Assembly (NCBI GenBank): GCA_002439585.1
Contig: DJOF01000004.1
Location: forward strand, 1-6,324
Direction of reading: 5' to 3'
DNA length: 6,324 bases
Source: Bacteroidales bacterium UBA6445
GTDB taxonomy: Bacteria; Bacteroidota; Bacteroidia; Bacteroidales; UBA932
This document shows, in pieces, positions 1-4,691 of the stretch. The notes beneath the pieces are model-generated. The model made no database searches. It saw nothing but the letters and a program-made list of their open reading frames with translations, and was not told where the DNA came from. A program made the position numbers and the translations under genes. The first letter of the stretch is position 1; each line of letters opens with the position of its first letter.

Positions 1-45
1 GCACTTGCTTTTTGACTCTGCCGAGGGTATATATAGAAAATATTT

Positions 46-76
46 TTTGGAATTTCCGAAAACTATTGTACATTTG
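46..76 (+). promoter_or_regulatory. Bacteroides-type promoter of the tRNA operon
   Basis: A -33 box TTTG at 46-49 and a -7 box TACATTTG at 69-76 are separated by 19 nt. This matches the Bacteroidota consensus TTTG-N19-21-TAnnTTTG exactly. Transcription should start a few bases after 76, leaving a leader of roughly 20-25 nt before the first tRNA. The upstream DNA (1-45) is A/T-rich and shows no gene. Confidence 0.8.
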
Positions 77-106
77 CAGTCCTAACAGGGATTTCCTGTC
101 AGACAT

Positions 107-180
107 TGAGATATGGTGTAATGGTAGCACTACAGATTCTGGCTCTGTCAGTGAGGGTTCGAATCCTTCTATCTCAACCA
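107..180 (+). tRNA. tRNA-Gln, anticodon CTG
   Basis: The cloverleaf can be folded by eye. The acceptor stem is TGAGATA (107-113) with TATCTCA (170-176). The D arm follows at 114-131. The anticodon stem ACAGA/TCTGT encloses the loop TTCTGGC, with anticodon CTG at 139-141, which reads the Gln codon CAG. The T arm is GAGGG/CCTTC around TTCGAAT. The discriminator A is at 177 and CCA is encoded at 178-180, unlike the next tRNA. It is the first gene of a two-tRNA transcript. Confidence 0.95.
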
Positions 181-182
181 AG

Positions 183-216
183 TGTAGCGATACCGCTACA
201 GATCTCCGGTTTCCGG
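183..216 (+). other. Two small hairpins in the tRNA spacer
   Basis: The 41 nt spacer between the tRNAs holds a perfect 7 bp hairpin, TGTAGCG (183-189), loop ATAC, CGCTACA (194-200). It is followed by CCGG-TTT-CCGG (206-216). Neither is followed by a T-run, so they are not terminators. They may shape the precursor for RNase processing; that role is inference. Confidence 0.5.
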
Positions 217-221
217 TATAT

Positions 222-295
222 GGCGGGTTAGCTCAGCTGGTTAGAGCGCATGATTCATAATCATGAGGTCCGCAGTTCAATCCTGCGACCCGCTA
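222..295 (+). tRNA. tRNA with CAT anticodon, probably elongator Met
   Basis: The acceptor stem is GGCGGGT (222-228) with ACCCGCT (288-294), closed by a G-T wobble at the first pair. The anticodon stem CATGA/TCATG holds the loop TTCATAA with anticodon CAT at 256-258. The T arm is CGCAG/CTGCG around TTCAATC and the discriminator A is at 295. CCA is not encoded; the next bases are CAA. The anticodon stem lacks the three G-C pairs of initiator tRNA, which rules out fMet. A lysidine-modified tRNA-Ile2, which also has a CAT anticodon gene, cannot be fully excluded from sequence alone. Confidence 0.9.
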
Positions 296-306
296 CAAGA
301 AAGCGA

Positions 307-335
307 CATCACAGAATCCTCTGTGGTGTTTTTTT
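307..335 (+). terminator. Intrinsic terminator of the tRNA operon
   Basis: A 9 bp stem, CATCACAGA (307-315) with TCTGTGGTG (320-328), has one G-T wobble and a 4 nt loop, and is followed by seven T residues (329-335). It starts 12 bases after the tRNA-Met. The T-tract overlaps the stop codon of the convergent DAHP synthase gene (334-336). On the opposite strand the hairpin has no T-run, so it should work only for the tRNAs. Confidence 0.85.
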
Positions 336-1569
336 ATTTACACCCGATGTGGCCGGAGTCATCCTGTTGCCGGACGGATTCTTCGTGTATGGCGTTGAAG
401 ATGGTGGTGAGGAATCCGGCTGGAAGGTCACGTTTCTCTCCTTCGGAAAGTACTCTGGACAACACCTCGTCCCAACGGGAAGTCTGGAGAATAGGCATCT
501 TGTGCTCTGCCTTGCATCTACCGATACCGCGGCTTATCTGCATTCTTTCGGCAATTAATGACAGTAACTCTTCGTCGATAATATCGATTCGCTCACGAAG
601 CTGCCTTATTTCCTCCATAGCCAACTTAGTACCAAGGTTGGCAGTATCGTCTTCGGCTCCTGACTCAAGGAACTCTGAGGAGAGCAACGCTAACAATGAG
701 GACAGTTCTGCGGGGGTGAGTTGCTGACGGCTGTCACTCAAAGCATGGTCAGGAGAGATATGCGACTCTATCATGAAACCGTCTGCACCGAGACGCAATG
801 CGCGCTCCATAATTTCCTTTATATATTTCCGGTCACCACCCATATGGCTTGGATCGACAAAGAAAGGGATCTGGGGACAGCGCGTCCTAAATCCTACTGC
901 GAGATGCCAACATGGATCATTGCGGTACTGGACTGCCCGCGAAGAGGAGAAGCCCCTGTGTATCACGCCAAGACGATGTATTCCCACATTGTCAAGCCTC
1001 TCTATGGCACCTATCCAAAGCCCTATATCTGGGTTAAGCGGATTTTTCACAAGGACGGGGATATCAACACCTGAGAGGGCTTCTGCTATCTCCTGCATCA
1101 GGAAAGGATTGGCTGTGGTCCGTGCTCCTATCCAAAGTATATCGATACCGGCCTCAATGCAAGCTTCGACATGGGCTGCAGTCGCGACTTCGGTAGCAAC
1201 CTTCATACCGACAATGCGTCTTACGTCCGCAAGCCAGGGCAGGCCTTCTACACCGACGCCCTCGAATGTACCAGGATGAGTCCTCGGCTTCCAAAGCCCA
1301 GCCCTGAAAACAGGGATACCCGAGCCATGCAAGGCAACTGCCGTGTCAAGCAGCTGCTGACGGGATTCGGCACTGCAGGGCCCTGCAATGATATTGTGTA
1401 GAGGCTCTGAAAGGCTGTTGTCTACTGCGTTGGATAGAACTGCGTTGGGTAGAGCTGCGTTGGGTAGAGCTGCGTTGGGTAAAACTGAGCTACATAGAGC
1501 AGAGGAAGGCTTTTCCTTGCCGAATACACCCCACTCATTAAGAGGCAGAATATGATTTCCAAAACTCAT
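334..1569 (-). CDS. Bifunctional DAHP synthase / type II chorismate mutase
   Basis: This enzyme joins phosphoenolpyruvate and erythrose 4-phosphate into DAHP, the first shikimate step, and converts chorismate to prephenate. Residues about 57-295 form the type I-beta DAHP synthase barrel: AGPCSAES at 62-69, KPRT at 94-97, IGART at 147-151, KNP at 175-177, HRGF at 204-207 and DPSH at 239-242. The expected metal ligands are C65, H242, E268 and D279. Residues about 312-404 form an AroQ chorismate mutase helix bundle with R325, R342, K353, R365 and Q402 at the positions of the E. coli active site. The Prevotella nigrescens fusion of this type is known to be feedback-controlled by prephenate. Start: the N-terminal segment ILPLNEWG resembles what I recall of Bacteroides homologues, so ATG at 1569 is favoured; no Shine-Dalgarno precedes it. 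Residues 25-49 are an unusual pentapeptide repeat insertion. No other aromatic-pathway gene adjoins it. Confidence 0.95.
   Translation of the reverse strand: MSFGNHILPLNEWGVFGKEKPSSALCSSVLPNAALPNAALPNAVLSNAVDNSLSEPLHNIIAGPCSAESRQQLLDTAVALHGSGIPVFRAGLWKPRTHPGTFEGVGVEGLPWLADVRRIVGMKVATEVATAAHVEACIEAGIDILWIGARTTANPFLMQEIAEALSGVDIPVLVKNPLNPDIGLWIGAIERLDNVGIHRLGVIHRGFSSSRAVQYRNDPCWHLAVGFRTRCPQIPFFVDPSHMGGDRKYIKEIMERALRLGADGFMIESHISPDHALSDSRQQLTPAELSSLLALLSSEFLESGAEDDTANLGTKLAMEEIRQLRERIDIIDEELLSLIAERMQISRGIGRCKAEHKMPILQTSRWDEVLSRVLSEGEKRDLPAGFLTTIFNAIHEESVRQQDDSGHIGCK
1423..1498 (-). repeat. 15 bp tandem repeat inside the DAHP synthase gene
   Basis: Four clear copies of a 15 bp unit (GCTGCGTTGGGTAGA on the + strand, with single-base variants) start near 1424, 1439, 1454 and 1469. 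A degenerate fifth copy ends at 1498. In frame they encode LCSSV, LPNAA, LPNAA, LPNAV and LSNAV (residues 25-49). The unit length keeps the reading frame, so copy number can change without breaking the enzyme. Confidence 0.9.
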
Positions 1570-1679
1570 ATCTAAAACAAATCATCAGATTAGGGCTACA
1601 CTATATATACTTGACAAATCATCGCTTCAAAATACATGGCATTGCAACAGAGCCACACAAAAATAACCGGATAACCTCT

Positions 1680-1709
1680 AAAAACAACGGCCGGCCCGAA
1701 AGCCAGCCG
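1680..1709 (-). terminator. Intrinsic terminator downstream of frr
   Basis: Read on the - strand, CGGCTGGC pairs with GCCGGCCG (8 bp, one G-T wobble, 6 nt loop) and is followed by TTGTTTTTA. This is a strong G+C-rich stem about 140 bp past the frr stop and is the likely end of the pyrH-frr transcript. It lies about 110 bp upstream of the DAHP synthase start and so separates the two units. Confidence 0.75.
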
Positions 1710-1780
1710 CTGATCTGCATATAAGTGAAAAAATCAAGTTAGACTGCTTCTTCAAAGGAAGATAGTGGTGCTATCTGGCT

Positions 1781-1816
1781 GAAAAAGAGGGAAGAAAATG
1801 AAGAATTTTCACCTCT
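1781..1816 (-). terminator. Possible first, weaker terminator after frr
   Basis: On the - strand, AGAGG and GAAAAT pair with ATTTTC and CCTCT around a 5 nt loop. The two stem segments are separated by an asymmetric internal loop (1 nt versus 3 nt). A run of four T follows. It lies only 32 bp past the frr stop. The A/T-rich, interrupted stem makes it weaker than the hairpin at 1680-1709, with which it would act in tandem. Confidence 0.4.
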
Positions 1817-1847
1817 AAGAACATTTCGAACAAATCAAAACAACGTC

Positions 1848-2414
1848 TTAGACGGTCATGATATCTTTCTCCTTGGCGGCTACAAGAGAATCAATCTCCT
1901 TGATATTCTTGTCAGTAACCTTCTGAACCTCATCTTCGCCCTCCTTCTCTGCGTCTTCCGGCAGACCTTCATTCTTCTGGGCTTTCTTGAGCTGTTCAAC
2001 GGCATCGCGCCTTGAGTTCCTTATCACGACTTTTGCATTCTCACCAGCTGTCCTTGCCTTCTTGATAAGGTCTTTCCTGCGATCCTCTGTAAGAGGCGGT
2101 ACGTTGCAACGGATCTGCTCTCCGTTGTTTTGGGGAGTCATGCCGATATTGGCATCAATGATTGCTTTCTCTATCTTGGCTATCATGCTCTTTTCCCAAG
2201 GCTGTATCAGCACGGTCTTGGCATCAGGAGCAGTTACAGACGCAACCTGAGGCACGGGAGTAGGAGAGCCGTAATAGTCAACGACCACATTGTTGAAAAG
2301 AGAAGGATTGGCCTTCCCCACTCTGTATGTCTTGAGGTCTTCCTCAAGGAAAGCAACGGCATCCTTCATCTTTTTGTCAGCAGCCGTCACGATCTCTTTA
2401 GTTCTTGGTAACAT
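1848..2414 (-). CDS. frr: Ribosome recycling factor
   Basis: RRF works with EF-G to split post-termination ribosomes in the cytoplasm. At 188 residues it is normal for the family (about 185). Residues 1-30 and about 104-188 form the three-helix bundle (domain I) and about 31-103 the beta domain (II). Visible hallmarks are YRVGKANPSLF at 30-40 (family R-x-G-R-A-N/S-P, here K for the second R), VDYYGSPTPVPQVASV at 45-60, and IRNSRRDA at 131-138 containing the conserved ribosome-contacting arginines. It follows pyrH by 17 bp with no promoter or terminator between, so the two are co-transcribed. The start is preceded by A/T-rich sequence without a Shine-Dalgarno. Two hairpin terminators follow. 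The pyrH-frr pairing is conserved in many bacteria. Confidence 0.97.
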   Translation of the reverse strand: MLPRTKEIVTAADKKMKDAVAFLEEDLKTYRVGKANPSLFNNVVVDYYGSPTPVPQVASVTAPDAKTVLIQPWEKSMIAKIEKAIIDANIGMTPQNNGEQIRCNVPPLTEDRRKDLIKKARTAGENAKVVIRNSRRDAVEQLKKAQKNEGLPEDAEKEGEDEVQKVTDKNIKEIDSLVAAKEKDIMTV

Positions 2415-2431
2415 TCTATTGAATTTTAAGA

Positions 2432-3145
2432 TTATATATGTACTAATGTACCAACTTTCTCTCCTGAGAGAAGTCTAGTCAGATTGCCCTTCCTGTTCAT
2501 ATCAAAGACGATGATAGGCATATTGCCTTCACTGCAGAGGGCAAATGCTGTCTGGTCCATCACCTTCAGATGATCTGAAATCGCTTTTTCAAAGGTAAGT
2601 TCTTCGTATTTGATCGCAGAGGGGTCTTTCTCAGGATCGGCCGTATATACTCCGTCAACCCTTGTGCCTTTGAGAAGGGCATCCGCCTTGATCTCAAGTG
2701 CTCTTAAGGCGGCTCCTGAATCTGTCGTGAAGAAAGGATTGCCGGTACCGCCGGAAATCAGTGCGACTCCTCCGTTTTCCATGAACTTCACGGCATCGTC
2801 ACGCATGTAATATTTGGCGATAGGTTCCATCGGCGTAGCCGTGAACACCTGCGCATCAACTCCGCGCTCTTTGATAAACATAGAGAGTGCCAATGAATTG
2901 ATCACTGTGGCAAGCATTCCCATCTTATCTCCGTCTACTCTGTCAAATCCTCTTCCAACTCCCTGTAGGCCACGGAAAATATTGCCTCCTCCGTTGACTA
3001 TGGCTATCTGATGGCCATTTCTCACAGCGGCAACGACTTCATCCGCATATGCCGAAAGGCTCGCGTTGTCAAGGCCTTTGCCTGCCGGACCGCCAAGGCT
3101 CTCCCCGCTTAACTTCAATAGCACTCTTGTAAACTTATTTGTCAT
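2432..3145 (-). CDS. pyrH: UMP kinase (uridylate kinase)
   Basis: This cytoplasmic enzyme phosphorylates UMP to UDP with ATP, feeding pyrimidine nucleotide synthesis. It belongs to the amino-acid kinase fold family, unrelated to eukaryotic UMP/CMP kinase. The length of 237 residues is typical. Motifs seen: LLKLSGESLGG at 9-19 with the catalytic lysine, GGGNIFRG at 52-59, DKMGMLATVINSLAL at 73-87, SGGTGNPFFTTDSGAALRA at 131-149 (UMP/GTP-binding region), KGTRVDGVYTADP at 159-171 (ATP site) and MDQTA at 196-200. Bacterial homologues are hexameric, activated by GTP and inhibited by UTP. It heads the pyrH-frr operon behind a plausible promoter at 3221-3252. The start ATG follows a T/A-rich stretch with no Shine-Dalgarno. 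tsf and rpsB, which often precede pyrH elsewhere, are absent here. Confidence 0.97.
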   Translation of the reverse strand: MTNKFTRVLLKLSGESLGGPAGKGLDNASLSAYADEVVAAVRNGHQIAIVNGGGNIFRGLQGVGRGFDRVDGDKMGMLATVINSLALSMFIKERGVDAQVFTATPMEPIAKYYMRDDAVKFMENGGVALISGGTGNPFFTTDSGAALRALEIKADALLKGTRVDGVYTADPEKDPSAIKYEELTFEKAISDHLKVMDQTAFALCSEGNMPIIVFDMNRKGNLTRLLSGEKVGTLVHI

Positions 3146-3220
3146 AAAAATAAAAAGTATTGAGTCTGTGTACCAAGTTGCCGATTGGCTTTAATACAGC
3201 TTCCGACAAGTTCACATAGG

Positions 3221-3252
3221 CAAATTTATCCAAATCCATTCATATATACAAG
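3221..3252 (-). promoter_or_regulatory. Probable promoter of pyrH-frr
   Basis: On the - strand a -7 box TAAATTTG (3228-3221) matches TAnnTTTG perfectly. A -33-like CTTG (3252-3249, one mismatch to TTTG) lies 20 nt upstream. The predicted start is near 3214, giving a leader of about 70 nt before the pyrH ATG. Confidence 0.55.
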
Positions 3253-3405
3253 ATTGCTCCTATGGTTAAGAAACCGTGTTCCGGCTCTGAGGCCTTAAAT
3301 ATGAAGATTGAGATGATTCTGCTGTGCATTTTGAACAAGGCTTTGACGCCTAAAGCAATTCATGACAGGATGTCCAGGCAGATGCCGTCTGACGCAGAAT
3401 GCCTG

Positions 3406-3443
3406 TGCGCCTGCTGGGTAATAATGCACCTGCTGGGCAACAA
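3406..3443. repeat. 19 bp imperfect tandem repeat
   Basis: TGCGCCTGCTGGGTAATAA at 3406-3424 is followed directly by TGCACCTGCTGGGCAACAA at 3425-3443, 16 of 19 bases identical. The 19 bp period is not a multiple of three, so the repeat is not a coding repeat in the short + frame that crosses it. Confidence 0.75.
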
Positions 3444-3473
3444 ATTAACAGGGAAGAAGATACGAACAGGGGG

Positions 3474-3768
3474 CCTCATTTCTCGCACGACTTTTGCGGA
3501 TAGATGAGTTTGCTATAAGGCTAAAACTGACGGCGAACAAGAGCGGATGAATTTGCATTCGTTGTTGAGAAGCTGTTTTGAAATGGTTTCCTAATTTTTT
3601 ATGAGGATTTTTCAAGGCAGTTTCGACTTTGGAAGAAGGAGTGTACTGGAGGTACTGGGCTGATGATAAAGATGAGAATGGCCGGAAAGGACCATAAGAG
3701 AAGAGACGAGTCATTTCAAAACAACTTCTAAGTCTCGTTGCTCTCGTTACGAAGCACGAGGAATGAGG
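3474..3768. repeat. Nested inverted-repeat element, MITE-like or structured repeat
   Basis: Two inverted-repeat pairs are nested. The outer pair is CCTCATTTCTCG at 3474-3485 against the reverse complement of 3757-3768 (11 of 12 match). The inner pair is AGAAGCTGTTTTGAAATG at 3568-3585 against the reverse complement of 3712-3729 (17 of 18 match). Between the inner arms is a local hairpin around ATGGCC...GGACCAT (3678-3694). Near the right edge an 8 bp bulged stem, CTCGT(T)GCT with AGCACGAG, spans 3734-3760. I see no transposase and no convincing target-site duplication. A non-autonomous mobile element (MITE), a relic of an insertion sequence, or a dispersed structured repeat all fit. The sequence feels familiar from other Bacteroidales intergenic regions, but that is recollection, not a search result. 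Confidence 0.55.
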
Positions 3769-3831
3769 TAAAAGATAGGTATCAAGACAATATACAGGAT
3801 ATAATACACGAAATAAAATACGAATTATATT

Positions 3832-4539
3832 ATGAAGATTTCAGACAATCTGCTGCCGGCTGTTGCCGTGGCTATGGGTATCGCCCTGTCAGGGTGGTTT
3901 ATCTACAAGGGATTTGACACATTTGCACACAAAGACCGTCAAGTAGCAGTAAGGGGTCTTGCTGAACGGGAGGTAATGGCTGACAAGGTCACATGGCCGC
4001 TTGTGGTCAAGACTCTTGGCAACAACCTGTCTCAAGTATACGAGGAACTCGGAAGGAACAATGACATTGTGATCAAGTTCCTAAAGGACAATGGGGTATC
4101 AGACAGTGAGATCTCTGTCAGCGAGCCAAAGGTCTTCGACAGGGACGGACAATCGTCATACAGACCAGATGTCGCCTACAGATACAATGTAACCGTCATT
4201 GTCACAGTAACATCGTCTCAGGTTGAGAAGGTCAACAATCTCATCAAGAGGCAGACTGACCTTCTCAAATCAGGTGTCGCCCTCAGCACCGACTACCAGT
4301 ACAACACGACTTACGAATACACTTCCCTCAACGACATCAAGCCCGAAATGATAGCAGAAGCTACCAAAAATGCAAAGGCAGCAGCTGACAAATTCGCGGA
4401 GGACTCGGACTGCAAGGTGGGAAGCATAAAGACTGCAAGTCAGGGACAGTTCTCCATAACTGACCGAGACGCTTTCACTCCTTGGATGAAGAAAGTAAGG
4501 GTCGTCACCTCCGTCACATATTACATTGAGGACAAATAA
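3832..4539 (+). CDS. Membrane-anchored SIMPL-domain (DUF541) protein
   Basis: The protein has 235 residues. Residues 7-26 are a hydrophobic N-terminal segment, a signal anchor or uncleaved signal peptide, so the rest should lie in the periplasm. From about 37 on it is a SIMPL domain (Pfam DUF541, the YggE/BP26 family). It opens with QVAVRGLAEREVMADKVTWP (37-56), the family's characteristic first strand, followed by the helix LSQVYEELGRNNDIVIKFLKDNGV and paired strands including YRYNVTVIVTVTSS (116-129). It ends in VRVVTSVTYYIED. Relatives form ring-like oligomers; E. coli YggE is linked to oxidative-stress tolerance, but the molecular role is unknown. No catalytic motif is visible. It is a single-gene unit divergent from pyrH and convergent with the maturase gene. 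The start at 3832 is preceded by an A/T-rich leader without a Shine-Dalgarno. Confidence 0.9.
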   Translation: MKISDNLLPAVAVAMGIALSGWFIYKGFDTFAHKDRQVAVRGLAEREVMADKVTWPLVVKTLGNNLSQVYEELGRNNDIVIKFLKDNGVSDSEISVSEPKVFDRDGQSSYRPDVAYRYNVTVIVTVTSSQVEKVNNLIKRQTDLLKSGVALSTDYQYNTTYEYTSLNDIKPEMIAEATKNAKAAADKFAEDSDCKVGSIKTASQGQFSITDRDAFTPWMKKVRVVTSVTYYIEDK

Positions 4540-4596
4540 TGTCGCGCTGGCTCAACTACCGTCCTCCACATTTGAGCATAAGGAACTTGTCTTAGC

Positions 4597-4619
4597 GTCC
4601 GGAAGAAGCGGGATTTTTT
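4597..4619 (+). terminator. Weak possible terminator after the SIMPL gene
   Basis: TCCG (4598-4601) can pair with CGGG (4609-4612), including one T-G wobble, around a 7 nt loop. A and six T follow (4613-4619). The stem is only 4 bp, so this is tentative. It is placed 58 bp past the stop, where a terminator would be expected between convergent genes. Confidence 0.25.
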
Positions 4620-4621
4620 CA

Positions 4622-4666
4622 GATCTTACCTGATTGGCGAGAATTTGGATCTTACCAGATTGGCGA
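4622..4666. repeat. 19 bp direct repeat, 26 bp period
   Basis: GATCTTACCTGATTGGCGA at 4622-4640 recurs as GATCTTACCAGATTGGCGA at 4648-4666, 18 of 19 bases identical, with 7 bases between. It lies in the 152 bp gap between two convergent genes. No further copy is seen in the window. Confidence 0.8.
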
Positions 4667-4691
4667 TGATATAGGACTGCTTAGCAATCGG

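Larger units (their letters stand above)
3146..3831. other. Gene-poor region between divergent pyrH and the SIMPL gene
   Basis: These 686 bases hold no gene I can defend. Contents in order: the pyrH leader and promoter (about 3146-3252), unassigned sequence with a 19 bp tandem repeat (3406-3443), a nested inverted-repeat element (3474-3768), and an A/T-rich leader for the + strand gene at 3832. That leader contains TATAAT at 3800-3805 but no good Bacteroides -33/-7 pair. Two short open frames (3262-3507 + and 3445-3714 -) overlap the repeats and look like chance or repeat-derived frames. Confidence 0.6.

Noticed and set aside
12..260. Open frames across the tRNA region (12-260, 250-558)
   Set aside because: They run through two well-folded tRNAs and a terminator, so they are not coding.
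1628..1661. Promoter for the DAHP synthase gene (TTTG and TATTTTG on the - strand)
   Set aside because: The -7 box is one base short of the consensus and the spacing of about 23 nt is too long, so support is weak.
3262..3507. 81-codon + strand open frame as a small gene
   Set aside because: It crosses a 19 bp tandem repeat that breaks frame periodicity, its 3' end lies inside the inverted-repeat element, and the product matches no family I recognise.
3445..3714. 89-codon - strand open frame as a small gene
   Set aside because: It lies almost entirely within the nested inverted repeats; its residues follow the repeat arms. A repeat-derived frame is the simpler explanation.
3474..3768. CRISPR array or phage attachment site in the gene-poor region
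   Set aside because: There are only nested inverted pairs and no regular direct-repeat/spacer pattern, and no integrase or tRNA-end duplication is present.
3800..3805. TATAAT as a -10 box for the SIMPL gene
   Set aside because: Bacteroidota primary sigma factor does not use the E. coli consensus and no partner -35 box is visible.
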